Below are positions 37,642 through 45,790 of a DNA stretch of 64,000 nucleotides, piece after piece. The translations under genes were made by a program, and so were the position numbers. The stretch comes from Frankiales bacterium (GTDB taxonomy: Bacteria > Actinomycetota > Actinomycetes > S36-B12 > CAIYMF01), in the NCBI GenBank assembly GCA_016125335.1, contig WGLY01000002.1, positions 116,072 to 180,071 of the forward strand. The letters run 5' to 3'. Within the stretch, counting starts at the first letter, position 1; the number at the start of each line of letters is the position of its first letter. The notes under the pieces are model-generated. The model searched no databases and was not told where the DNA came from. It saw only the letters and a list, made by a program, of their open reading frames with translations.

Positions 37642-38069
37642 GGTCGGTCCTCCGGGTGGTCGGGCTCGCGGGCGGTGGGGGCCGGCGGTCGGGGCTGACG
37701 GTCGGGGCTGGCGGACTGGCTGGCGGTCGGGCGGGGCTCGCGGGGCGGTCGCGGCGGCCGGCTCGGGGGCGACGTGAGGGCCTGCTGCGGCACCCGACTC
37801 TAGGCCAGCGGGCGACCAGGCACGGTGCGCACCGCGGCGCCGTGCCGCCACAGCGGCGAATCTGCTTGTCGACTTCTCGCGCACGCGTCCGGGCCGCGGA
37901 CCTGCTCCTCGTGACCACCGGAGGACCGCACATGCCGGATCACGCTTTGTCGACAAGCCACCACGACGACAAACCACGGGCCCGACGCCGGCCGCGCACC
38001 GCCGTGACCGCGCCGGCAGCGACGCCGTCGAAGCGCGGGCCGTCTCCTCCGGCCCGGCGCAGCGGCAGG
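37642..38069. other. Intergenic region upstream of cmk
   Basis: About 430 bases with no supportable gene. It carries a run of GGTCGGGGCTG-like direct repeats (37690-37745), a minus-strand TAGAGT -10 candidate near 37798, and two GTCGAC-centred elements (37866 and 37944). The rest up to the tyrA stop at 38070 shows nothing clear. Confidence 0.55.
37944..37958. repeat. GTCGAC-centred palindromic element (GCTTTGTCGACAAGC)
   Basis: A near-palindrome with A/T-rich flanks around GTCGAC. Similar elements are at 37866, 40003, 40049 and 40106, with weaker forms at 42951 and 44562. Confidence 0.55.
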
Positions 38070-39200
38070 TCAGACGCGCAGCTCCCAGCCCCGGCCCCGG
38101 AGCCCGGCCGCGAGCGCCTCGGCCCGCTCAGGGGCGACCTCGAGCTCCACCAGACCGGTCGGGCGTCCCTGCGCGTGGTCGATGCGGACGTCCTCGAGGT
38201 TGACCCCCGTGCTGGCGACGTCGGCGAACAGCCGCCCCAGCTCGCCGGGGCGGTCGGCCACCACGACGGGCACCACGGTGTAGGCCACGGCCCCGGCGCC
38301 GTGCTTGCCCGGCACCAGGCGCGACCCCGCGACCCCGGCGGCCAGGGCCGCCCGCACGCGGTCGGCCCCCGGCGGGCCCCCGGCACGCAGCCCGTCCCGC
38401 ACGGCCTCCAGGCGGCCGATGAGCCCGTCGAGCGCGTCCGCGACGGGGCCGGCGTTGCTCGTGAGGATCTCGGTCCACAGGTCGGGATCCGACGCCGCCA
38501 GCCGGGTCACGTCCCGCAGGCCCTGGCCGGACAGGCGCACGTCCGCCTCGCCGAGGCCGTCGAGCCCGGCCGCCACGAGCGAGGAGACCACCTGCGGGGT
38601 GTGCGAGGTGAGCGCGACGGCCCGGTCGTGCCGGGCCGCTGCGGTGAGCACCACGACCGCGCCGAGGCTCTCCACCATCCGCCGCACGACGTCGACCCGC
38701 GCCGGATCGGTCACCGCCGTCGGGGCCAGCGCCCACACCCGGTCCGCGAACAGATCAGCACGGGCCGCGGCGGCGCCGGACACCTCGCGCCCGGCCAAGG
38801 GGTGGCCGGGCACATATCGGGACAGATCCGACCCTCGACTCTCGACCTCGTGTTGAAGATGAGACTTAGTGCTCGCCACATCACTCACGGTCGCATCGAC
38901 GTACATACGGAGGATCGCATCGATGACTGCAGCCGCCGCGGCAGGGGGAACGGCCACCACCACGACGTCGGGGGCGTCGCTGGGGCGCCCTGCGCGGCCC
39001 GCTCCCCTGCCCACCGCGACCGCCACCGCCTCCGGATCGGCGTCGTCGACCCACACCTCGACGCCCTGGCGGCGCAGGCCGAGGGCGACCGACGCCCCGA
39101 TCAGCCCGGAGCCGACCACCAGCACGCGGGCGGGCGGCCCCGCCTCGGCCGGCGGCCGCTCCCCCGCCCCCCGGGGCCCCGTGGCGCCGACGTCGCTCAC
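38070..39200 (-). CDS. tyrA: Prephenate dehydrogenase with C-terminal ACT domain
   Basis: A 376-residue enzyme. VLVVGSGLIGASVALGLRRQG is the NAD-binding loop, SDVASTKSHL and YVPGHPLAGRE are conserved prephenate-binding blocks, and a C-terminal ACT domain (YTVVPVVVADRPGELGRLFADVASTGVNLEDV) probably binds tyrosine. It makes 4-hydroxyphenylpyruvate for tyrosine. The GTG overlaps the aroH stop, so both are coupled. Codons between about 38812 and 38940 are unusually A+T-rich (GAT, CGT, ACT, CTT, CAA, TAT, TTG). Confidence 0.94.
   Translation of the reverse strand: MSDVGATGPRGAGERPPAEAGPPARVLVVGSGLIGASVALGLRRQGVEVWVDDADPEAVAVAVGRGAGRAGRPSDAPDVVVVAVPPAAAAAVIDAILRMYVDATVSDVASTKSHLQHEVESRGSDLSRYVPGHPLAGREVSGAAAARADLFADRVWALAPTAVTDPARVDVVRRMVESLGAVVVLTAAARHDRAVALTSHTPQVVSSLVAAGLDGLGEADVRLSGQGLRDVTRLAASDPDLWTEILTSNAGPVADALDGLIGRLEAVRDGLRAGGPPGADRVRAALAAGVAGSRLVPGKHGAGAVAYTVVPVVVADRPGELGRLFADVASTGVNLEDVRIDHAQGRPTGLVELEVAPERAEALAAGLRGRGWELRV
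38832..38866. promoter_or_regulatory. CTC-rich box-like sequence inside tyrA
   Basis: The plus strand reads CCCTCGACTCTCGACCTC, which differs in one of 18 bases from the box upstream of resR, followed by GTGTTGAAG in place of CACATGAGG. It lies inside the A+T-rich patch of tyrA. Confidence 0.4.
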
Positions 39201-39559
39201 TGCGCCAGGTCCTGGCGCAGCACCTCGGCACCGCGCAGGTAGACGTGGCTGACCGCGGACCGGGGCCGGTCGAGCTCGGCGTGGGCCATCACCCGCACGA
39301 CGCGGCTGAGCGCGCCGGGCACGTCGATCTCCTGGGCGCAGATGAGCGGGACGTCGCCCAGGCCGAGCCCGCGCGCCGCTGCCGCCGGGAACATGCACAC
39401 CAGATCGGGGGTGGCGGTGAAGATCATCGACACGAGGTCCTCGCCGGTGATGCCGTTGCGCTCGAGCATCGTCGCCACGAGCTCGACCACGGCCTCAGCC
39501 ATCTCCTCAGCGTCGTCGGCCCGCAACCGGGTGGCACCCCGGATCGCTCGCAGTGCCAC
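39197..39559 (-). CDS. aroH: Chorismate mutase, AroH type
   Basis: A 120-residue protein of the Bacillus-type AroH fold: ALRAIRGATRL (catalytic Arg near residue 7), LICAQEIDVPGAL (Glu), RVVRVMAH (second Arg) and VYLRGAEVLRQDL (Tyr). It turns chorismate into prephenate for the TyrA encoded right downstream. GTG start at 39559 behind GGAGGAG; an upstream GTG at 39592 lacks a ribosome site. The 137 bases before it hold a regulated promoter. Confidence 0.93.
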   Translation of the reverse strand: MALRAIRGATRLRADDAEEMAEAVVELVATMLERNGITGEDLVSMIFTATPDLVCMFPAAAARGLGLGDVPLICAQEIDVPGALSRVVRVMAHAELDRPRSAVSHVYLRGAEVLRQDLAQ

Positions 39560-39644
39560 GTCGGCTCCTCCTCGCTGGTCGTCGCAGGTCACCCTAGCGA
39601 TGACGCGACGACGCGACGTAGCGACTCACCGAGTCGCCGTCATG

Positions 39645-39728
39645 TCTGCACATCGGTTCCCCGACTGGTCGGTACATCGTGCTGCCGATGTACCGATGGA
39701 ACGCTATAACAGGATGTCGATATGCCGA
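39645..39728. promoter_or_regulatory. Four-half-site operator array at the aroH promoter
   Basis: Two perfect inverted 11-base arms, TCGGTACATCG (39669-39679) and CGATGTACCGA (39686-39696), stand around TGCTGC. Two more half-sites match 9 of 11: TCTGCACATCG (39645-39655, same direction as the first) and CGATATGCCGA (39718-39728, same as the second). Their order (two forward, two reverse) suggests a dimer or tetramer binder. Confidence 0.65.
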
Positions 39729-39732
39729 TCAA
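39701..39732 (-). promoter_or_regulatory. Putative aroH-tyrA promoter
   Basis: On the minus strand: -35 TTGATC (39727-39732) and either TATAGC (39703-39708, 18-base spacer) or TAGCGT (39701-39706, 20-base spacer). The start would fall at the edge of the 11-6-11 inverted repeat. A 20-base spacer would fit MerR-type activation, but this is not decided. Confidence 0.5.
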
Positions 39733-40002
39733 ACCTTCTGTCGAAGCAGCGACGTGACGATCTGACGGCGATGCGACACGTCTCCCAGCCGACTCCTCCC
39801 CCGGACGCCCACCGCGCCACGGGAGCGATGCGGCCCTCGTGCCCGCCGTGCGCGGCGAGAGCTGCGCCGCGGTGCGTCCAGCCGGGTCATGTCGGTGTGG
39901 GTCCGCCACCGTCACCGCCGGTGAAGGGCTGCTGACCAGCACAAACGCTGCGGCGCGGCGGGGGGTCGGGCGGCCGCCGGCGCTGACGGGGCTCCGCAGC
40001 GA

Positions 40003-40123
40003 TTTGTCGACGAAACGACGCCCGGCACGAGGCGCCCTCGCTCCGCCGTTGTCGACAAAGGGATCTAGTGCTCCGTGGTGGACCGGGGGAGATCGGTCTG
40101 CACGGCGCTTTGTCGACGAAGCG
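40003..40123. repeat. Cluster of three GTCGAC-centred elements
   Basis: TTTGTCGACGAA (40003-40014), TTGTCGACAAAG (40049-40060) and CGCTTTGTCGACGAAGCG (40106-40123) lie within 121 bases. The first and third share GCG-TTTGTCGACGAA-CGAC context. Spacing between centres is about 45 and 61 bases. Confidence 0.6.
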
Positions 40124-40256
40124 ACCAGGCGCTACGTCGTTCTGGGAGTGCCAACGTGACCGGCGTTCGCCGGCCACGGGAGCGCACGCGGGAGGCCGCG
40201 GGGCGCGCACCTCCGGGGCCGCGTCGACCGTCCCGGACCGGTCGGAGCCCGAGCGC

Positions 40257-41003
40257 TCAGAGCCCGACGGCGGCGTAGAGCTCGCCGACCTCCTGCATCG
40301 ACAGCGTGCGCACCTTGCCCGAGCGCAGGTCCCCCAGGCCGATCGGCCCGACCTTGACCCGGACCAGTCCCTCGACGGGGTGGCCCACCTCGGCGAGCAG
40401 CCGGCGCACCACGTGCTTGCGTCCCTCGTGCAGCACGACCTCCACGAGGGAGCGCCCCGGGGCGGAGGTGACCACCCGGAAGCGGTCGACCCGCACCAGC
40501 CCGTCCTCGAGGTCCACCCCGTCGCGCAGCCGCTTGCCGAGGCCCCGCTCGATGGACCCGCGCACCTGCGCCAGATAGGTCTTGGTCACCCCGTGCGAGG
40601 GATGGGCCAGGCGCTGGGCGAGCTCGCCGTCGTTGGTGAACAGCAGGAGCCCCTCGGTGTCGGCGTCGAGGCGGCCGACGTGGAACAGCCGCTCCTTGCG
40701 CCCGCGCAGGTAGTCCCCCACGCACGGGCGGCCGCGCTCGTCGCTCATCGTCGACTGCACCCCGCGCGGCTTGTTGAGGGCGAGGACGACGTGGCCCGGC
40801 GCGGTGGGGATCCGCATGCCGTCGACCTTGATCACCGCGCGGGACGGATCCACCCGCATGCCCTGCTCGAGCACGACCTGGCCGTCGACCTCGACCCGGC
40901 CCTCGTCGATCAGCTGCTCGCAGGCCCGCCGGCTGCCCAGCCCGGCCGCGGCCAGGACCTTCTGGAGTCGGATCTCGCTGACATCTTCACGATCACGATT
41001 CAT
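40257..41003 (-). CDS. rluB: 23S rRNA pseudouridine synthase RluB-like
   Basis: A 248-residue enzyme: an S4 domain first (RLQKVLAAAGLGSRRACEQLIDEGRVEVDG), then the catalytic domain with LFHVGRLDADTEGLLLFTNDG (catalytic Asp). It forms a pseudouridine in 23S rRNA. ATG start seven bases from the scpB stop region; the first codons (AAT CGT GAT CGT GAA GAT) are A+T-rich, which would keep the ribosome site open. Part of parA-RHH-scpA-scpB-rluB. Confidence 0.93.
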   Translation of the reverse strand: MNRDREDVSEIRLQKVLAAAGLGSRRACEQLIDEGRVEVDGQVVLEQGMRVDPSRAVIKVDGMRIPTAPGHVVLALNKPRGVQSTMSDERGRPCVGDYLRGRKERLFHVGRLDADTEGLLLFTNDGELAQRLAHPSHGVTKTYLAQVRGSIERGLGKRLRDGVDLEDGLVRVDRFRVVTSAPGRSLVEVVLHEGRKHVVRRLLAEVGHPVEGLVRVKVGPIGLGDLRSGKVRTLSMQEVGELYAAVGL

Positions 41004-41009
41004 GGCTAT

Positions 41010-41024
41010 ACCTCAACTTGAGGT
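41010..41024. promoter_or_regulatory. Palindrome overlapping the scpB stop codon
   Basis: ACCTCAACTTGAGGT is a near-perfect 15-base palindrome (7-base arms around one base) that includes the scpB stop codon and ends seven bases before the rluB start. It fits the CCTC-N5-GAGG pattern of the garA and resR boxes. Confidence 0.55.
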
Positions 41025-41780
41025 CTGCTCGATGAATTCATCAAGCATCTCGATATCGGGCAGATAGTCTGCGACGGGCGGCAGTTCCTCCAGCGACCGG
41101 ATCCCCAGCCGCTCGAGGAAGAGCTCGGTGGTCCGGTAGAGGATCGCTCCGGTCGTCTCGTCGTGGCCCGCCTCGGCGACCAGCCCGCGCGTGGTGAGCG
41201 TGCGCATGACGCCGTCGACGTTGACCCCGCGCACCGCGGAGATGCGTGCCCGGCTCACCGGCTGCCGGTAGGCGACCACGGCCAGGGTCTCCAGCGCCGC
41301 CTGGGTGAGCCGCGCCTGCTGGCCGTCACGCACGAACCGCTCGACCACCTCGGCGCAGGCGACACTGGTGTAGAAGCGCCAGCCCCCGGCCACCTCCCGC
41401 AGCTCGAAGCCGCGCCCCTGCTCGGCGTAGTCGGCAGCGAGCGCCACCAGGCGCTCGGCCACCTCCCCCACCGGACGGCGCACGAGCGTGGCCAGGCTGG
41501 CCACGTCGAGCGGCTGGTCGGTCACGAGCAGCACCGCCTCGAGCGCGGCGTCGAGGCTCGGGGCGCCCAGGGTCGCCTCGGGGACGTCGTCCTCCTCGGT
41601 GCCGTCCGGCGCCGCGGCGCTCTCCGCCGCCTCCGGCGGCTCCTGCGCCTCCTGAGGGCCCTCTGCGGCCTCAGGAGGCGCAGGGGGGCTCGGCGGGCCC
41701 GCTGCTGCCTCGTCGGCCCCAAGCGCCCCCGTGGGTGCCTGCGCGGACGCCTCCGGCGTCCGGTCGTCCGGCTCGCTCAC
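41013..41780 (-). CDS. scpB: Segregation and condensation protein B
   Basis: A 255-residue protein. After a disordered, Ala/Pro/Glu-rich N terminus (about 70 residues) come the two winged helices: LDAALEAVLLVTDQPLDVASLA and RLTQAALETLAVVAYRQPVSRARISAVRGVNVDGVMRTL. It binds ScpA in the SMC complex that organises the chromosome. GTG start overlaps the scpA stop. The last codons (CTT GAT GAA TTC, TCA AGT) are A+T-rich and form part of a palindrome. Confidence 0.94.
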   Translation of the reverse strand: MSEPDDRTPEASAQAPTGALGADEAAAGPPSPPAPPEAAEGPQEAQEPPEAAESAAAPDGTEEDDVPEATLGAPSLDAALEAVLLVTDQPLDVASLATLVRRPVGEVAERLVALAADYAEQGRGFELREVAGGWRFYTSVACAEVVERFVRDGQQARLTQAALETLAVVAYRQPVSRARISAVRGVNVDGVMRTLTTRGLVAEAGHDETTGAILYRTTELFLERLGIRSLEELPPVADYLPDIEMLDEFIEQTSS

Positions 41781-42856
41781 CCGTGCTCCTCCGCCTCGTC
41801 CGTCGTGCCGCCGCCGGCCGCACCGCTGACCGCGTGGGACACGCCCGGGATGTCCGGCGTGTCCGGTGTGTCCTGGTCCATGCCTGTGCCGAGCGCCTCG
41901 AGGTAGGCGGCCACGTCGTCGGCGGTGGCCTGCGGCGCGTCCGGCTCGGGCGCCGGAGCAGCCTGGGGGGCGCCGTCGTACTCCTCGGCGGCGACCTCGA
42001 CCTCGCCCTCGGCGCTCCCGGTCCAGCGCACGTGCAGCTCGCCGAGGGGCGAGAGCTGGTCGAAGGCCACCGAGCCCTCGCGGTAGAGCTCGAGCAGCGC
42101 GAGGAACCGGGCCACGACCAGCAGGGTCGAGTCGCAGTCGGCGATGAGGCCGCGGAACGTCGACGAGGGGTGGCGGCGCAGCCGGTCGACGAGGACGGCG
42201 GCCTGCTCGCGCACGCTCACCCGCACCGCGTGGATGTGCGAGACCGACACGGCCGCAACGGGTCTCGGCGCCAGGGCGCGGCCCGCCAGCGACGCGAACT
42301 CCTCCGGCCCGAGGCCGAGCAGCACCTCCGGCAGCAGGCCCGCGAACTCCGGGTCCAGGCCCACCTGGCGCGGGTGGCGCCGGCCCCCGGAGGCGATCAT
42401 CTCGGCGAAGACGCCGGAGACCTCCTTGTAGGCGCGGTACTGCAGCAGGCGGGCGAAGAGCAGGTCGCGCGCCTCGAGCAGGGCGAGGTCCTCCTCGTCC
42501 TCCACCTCGCCGGAGGGCAGCAGCCGCGCCGCCTTGAGGTCGAGCAGCGTGGAGGCGACGACGAGGAACTCCGTGGCCTCGTCGAGGTCCCAGTCCGGAC
42601 CGTGGCGGCGGATGTGGGCGAGGAAGTCGTCGATGACCGTGTGCAGGGCCAGCACGGTGACGTCGAGCCGGTGCTTGGCGATGAGCGAGAGCAGCAGGTC
42701 GAACGGGCCCTCGAACTCCTCGAGCCGGACCGAGAAGCCCGAGCCCGCGGCGGGCGCGGCGCTGCCGGCCCCGGCCGCGGGGGCCGGTGCGTCCGGCGAC
42801 CCGTCGTCGGCGGGCGACGCCGGTCCGGGGGCGCTCGCGGCCGCGGTCTCGATCAC
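41777..42856 (-). CDS. scpA: Segregation and condensation protein A
   Basis: A 359-residue kleisin: FSVRLEEFEGPFDLLLSLIAKHRLDVTVLAL at the N terminus (binds the SMC neck) and a C-terminal winged helix (FDQLSPLGELHVRWTG...). Extra N- and C-terminal Ala/Pro/Asp-rich tails make it longer than the usual 250-280 residues. It links SMC heads together with ScpB. GTG start; the smc gene is not in the window. Confidence 0.93.
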   Translation of the reverse strand: MIETAAASAPGPASPADDGSPDAPAPAAGAGSAAPAAGSGFSVRLEEFEGPFDLLLSLIAKHRLDVTVLALHTVIDDFLAHIRRHGPDWDLDEATEFLVVASTLLDLKAARLLPSGEVEDEEDLALLEARDLLFARLLQYRAYKEVSGVFAEMIASGGRRHPRQVGLDPEFAGLLPEVLLGLGPEEFASLAGRALAPRPVAAVSVSHIHAVRVSVREQAAVLVDRLRRHPSSTFRGLIADCDSTLLVVARFLALLELYREGSVAFDQLSPLGELHVRWTGSAEGEVEVAAEEYDGAPQAAPAPEPDAPQATADDVAAYLEALGTGMDQDTPDTPDIPGVSHAVSGAAGGGTTDEAEEHG

Positions 42857-43172
42857 GCCGGGAACCGTACCTGCCGCGCGGGGCCCGGGACGCCGACCCG
42901 CCCGGCGGCCGGACCCGCGCGGCGCGGGCCTTGACGAGGCGCTTCACCGCCAAGTCGACGAATCCACGGCTCCTGACCTGCGCAGACGTTCCCGCAGGCG
43001 CTCCGACATCACCGGGTGGCGCCGGAGCGCCGGGGGCCCGCAGCCACCGCCGCCGGAACTGCATCCGCGCTCGCGCCGGTGCTGCTGCTGCCGGCGCACC
43101 GCAGGTGGCGGACGGTGCCGGGCCCCGCGCCGGACCAGCCGGCCCGGACGGCCAGCCGGATCCTGCGCCGGC
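42857..43172. other. Intergenic region between scpA and the RHH gene
   Basis: About 316 bases without a supportable gene. A weak GTCGAC element (AAGTCGACGAA, 42952-42962) lies about 100 bases upstream of the scpA start. The rest is G+C-rich with no clear promoter or hairpin. Confidence 0.5.
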
Positions 43173-43619
43173 TCAGACGCCGCGCAGGCGCCGCACGAGG
43201 ATGCTCTCCTCGCCCTTGGCCTCGAGGTCGGCGATCACCACGGCCACGGCCTCGCGCACGATGCGCCCGCGGTCGACCGCGAGCCCGTGCTGCGCCCGCA
43301 GGGCCAGCTTGGCCTGCTCGATGTCCACGAGCTCCTCGGGCGAGACGTACACGGTGATCTTCTCGTCGTGGCGCTCGCGCCCGGTGGGACGCCGGTCGCC
43401 GCCCCGGCTGCGCCGCCGGGGGGTCGGCCGGCTGCGCACCGGCTCGGTCGCGGCTGCCGGCTCGGCCGCCGTCGCCTCCTCGGCCGGCCGGGACGCGACC
43501 GGCGCCTCCGGCTCGGGGGCCACCGCGGTGGCGGTGGCGCCCGGCGCGGGCGCCTCGACCGCCTCGGAGGTCCGGCGGAAGAGCTCGTCGGCCCCCGGCA
43601 GCGTCGCTCGTCGGCTCAT
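43173..43619 (-). CDS. Ribbon-helix-helix DNA-binding protein paired with ParA
   Basis: A 148-residue protein. Residues 1-80 are disordered and rich in Ala, Pro, Arg. The rest forms a ribbon-helix-helix: strand KITVYVS, helix PEELVDIEQAKLALRAQ, helix DRGRIVREAVAVVIADLEAK. RHH proteins of this size serve as DNA-binding partners of ParA ATPases in plasmid type Ib partition (known), so it may be the ParB-like partner here. ATG overlaps the parA stop; scpA follows 316 bases on. I do not recall a matching gene at this place in mycobacteria. Confidence 0.8.
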   Translation of the reverse strand: MSRRATLPGADELFRRTSEAVEAPAPGATATAVAPEPEAPVASRPAEEATAAEPAAATEPVRSRPTPRRRSRGGDRRPTGRERHDEKITVYVSPEELVDIEQAKLALRAQHGLAVDRGRIVREAVAVVIADLEAKGEESILVRRLRGV

Positions 43620-44581
43620 TGGGCCAGCACCTCCCGGGCGAGCTGGCGGTACGCCGCGGCGCCCGTCGAGCTCGACGCGTACGTCGTGATGGGTTCGCCC
43701 GCGACGGTCGTCTCGGGGAAGCGGACCGTGCGGGCGATCACGGTGTGGAACACCTTGTCGCCGAAGGCGTCGACCACGCGGGCCAGCACCTCGCGACCGT
43801 GCAGCGTGCGGGAGTCGAACATCGTCGCCAGGATTCCCTCAACCTCAAGTCGAGGGTTGATCCGGTCCTGCACCCGCTGGATGGTATCCATGAGGAGGGC
43901 GACACCTCGGAGCGCGAAGTACTCGCACTCGAGCGGGATGATCACACCGTCGGACGCCGCCAGCGCGTTGACCGTGAGCAGGCCCAGCGAGGGCTGGCAG
44001 TCGATGAGCACGACGTCGTACTCCCCCAGCACCGGGGCCAGCACCCGGCTCAGGGTCTGCTCCCGGGCTACCTCGGAGACCAGCTGCACCTCCGCGGCCG
44101 ACAGGTCGATGTTGCCCGGCAGCAGGTCCAGGCCCGGCACGCCGGTCTTGAGCAGCACCTCGTCGATGGCGACGTCGCGCTGCATGAGCAGGTTGTAGAC
44201 GGTGAGGTCGAGCTCGTGCGGGTTGACCCCGAGCCCCACCGACAGGGCACCCTGGGGGTCGAAGTCGACCAGGAGCACCCGCCGCCCGGCCTCGGCCAGG
44301 GCCGCGCCGAGGTTGATGGTCGTCGTGGTCTTGCCGACGCCGCCCTTCTGGTTGCACAGGGAGATCACCCGTGCCGGGCCGTGGTGCTCGAGCGGGGCCG
44401 GCTCCGGGAAGCTCACCCGGGGGCGCCCGGTGGCGTCGAGGACCTCCTCGAGCGCGAGCGCGGCCGGGGGGCCCGGCTGCTCCCCGCCCACGGCGGCCGT
44501 GGGCGCCTCGGACCCTGTCGCGCGCGGACCCGCGCCGCCGTCCATCTCCCCGACCCCCGCCGCTAATGTCGACTTAGCCAC
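43616..44581 (-). CDS. parA: ParA/Soj family ATPase (PldP-like)
   Basis: A 321-residue Walker-type ATPase: CNQKGGVGKTTTTINLGAALAEAG (deviant Walker A with signature Lys), VLLVDFDPQGALSVGLG and VLIDCQPSLGLLTVNAL. About 65 N-terminal residues are disordered. Relatives at this place (Rv1708, PldP in Corynebacterium) affect division-site choice rather than origin partition (known of the family). GTG at 44581 is used, with ATG at codon 13 as alternative. A rare TTA Leu codon is the sixth codon, and a GTCGAC palindrome covers codons 2-7. Confidence 0.92.
   Translation of the reverse strand: MAKSTLAAGVGEMDGGAGPRATGSEAPTAAVGGEQPGPPAALALEEVLDATGRPRVSFPEPAPLEHHGPARVISLCNQKGGVGKTTTTINLGAALAEAGRRVLLVDFDPQGALSVGLGVNPHELDLTVYNLLMQRDVAIDEVLLKTGVPGLDLLPGNIDLSAAEVQLVSEVAREQTLSRVLAPVLGEYDVVLIDCQPSLGLLTVNALAASDGVIIPLECEYFALRGVALLMDTIQRVQDRINPRLEVEGILATMFDSRTLHGREVLARVVDAFGDKVFHTVIARTVRFPETTVAGEPITTYASSSTGAAAYRQLAREVLAQ
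43836..43861. promoter_or_regulatory. Box-like palindrome inside parA
   Basis: Plus strand CCCTCAACCTCAAGTCGAGG, followed by GTTGA, falls in parA codons for INPRLEVEG and contains CCTC-N5-GAGG (43843-43855). The codons used (CGA CTT GAG GTT GAG GGA) are unusual for this genome. Confidence 0.45.
44562..44578. repeat. GTCGAC-centred palindrome at the start of parA
   Basis: GCTAATGTCGACTTAGC, with GCTAA/TTAGC arms around TGTCGAC, lies at codons 2-7 of parA, just after its GTG. It belongs to the GTCGAC family seen at 37.9 and 40.0 kb. Confidence 0.45.
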
Positions 44582-44756
44582 AAGCAGACTCGCCTCTGAT
44601 TCGATACAGCACCTGATCGCCTTGGCGATGGAGCGTCACCCTAGGGGCCCGGGGACCGGCCAGGCAAGGCGACGGCGGACGCCGGCACCCGTCCGGGGCC
44701 GGGCGCCGCGGCCCGCGCCGCACCGGGCCCGCCGCGGCGCGAGGCGACGCCGCAGG

Positions 44757-45695
<939 letters not shown>

Positions 45696-45722
45696 GACCC
45701 CCCGACCTTACCTGACATAACG

Positions 45723-45771
45723 CACGAGCCCCGGCTCCCCGGCCGATGACCGAGGGGTGCCGGGGCTCGTG
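45723..45771 (-). terminator. Perfect hairpin terminator downstream of ald
   Basis: CACGAGCCCCGGC (45723-45735) and GCCGGGGCTCGTG (45759-45771) pair over 13 bases, with a 23-base loop. It begins 20 bases after the ald stop codon on the minus strand. Confidence 0.85.
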
Positions 45772-45790
45772 GCCGCGCGCGGCCCGCTGA

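Larger units (their letters stand above)
39560..40256. other. Long intergenic region between aroH and rluB
   Basis: About 700 bases with no convincing gene on either strand. From 39600 to 39740 it is clearly A+T-richer than its surroundings and holds the aroH promoter and operator array. A perfect hairpin GCGACTC-ACC-GAGTCGC is at 39621-39637. From 39990 to 40125 there are three GTCGAC-centred elements. A possible 106-residue reading frame at 39839-40159 has no protein-like features. Confidence 0.6.

Noticed and set aside
39669..39696. dif site (Xer recombination target)
   Set aside because: The 11-6-11 geometry fits, but arms are perfectly symmetric and lack the usual TTATG core; it overlaps a promoter and has extra half-sites, so an operator is more likely. 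Kept only as a test in the finding.
40146..40154. CIRCE-like half-site GAGTGCCAA
   Set aside because: Only one half is present with no inverted partner, and no heat-shock gene is near.
39839..40159. Possible small gene of 106 residues in the aroH-rluB gap
   Set aside because: No ribosome site, no protein-like composition, and it runs through three GTCGAC palindromes.
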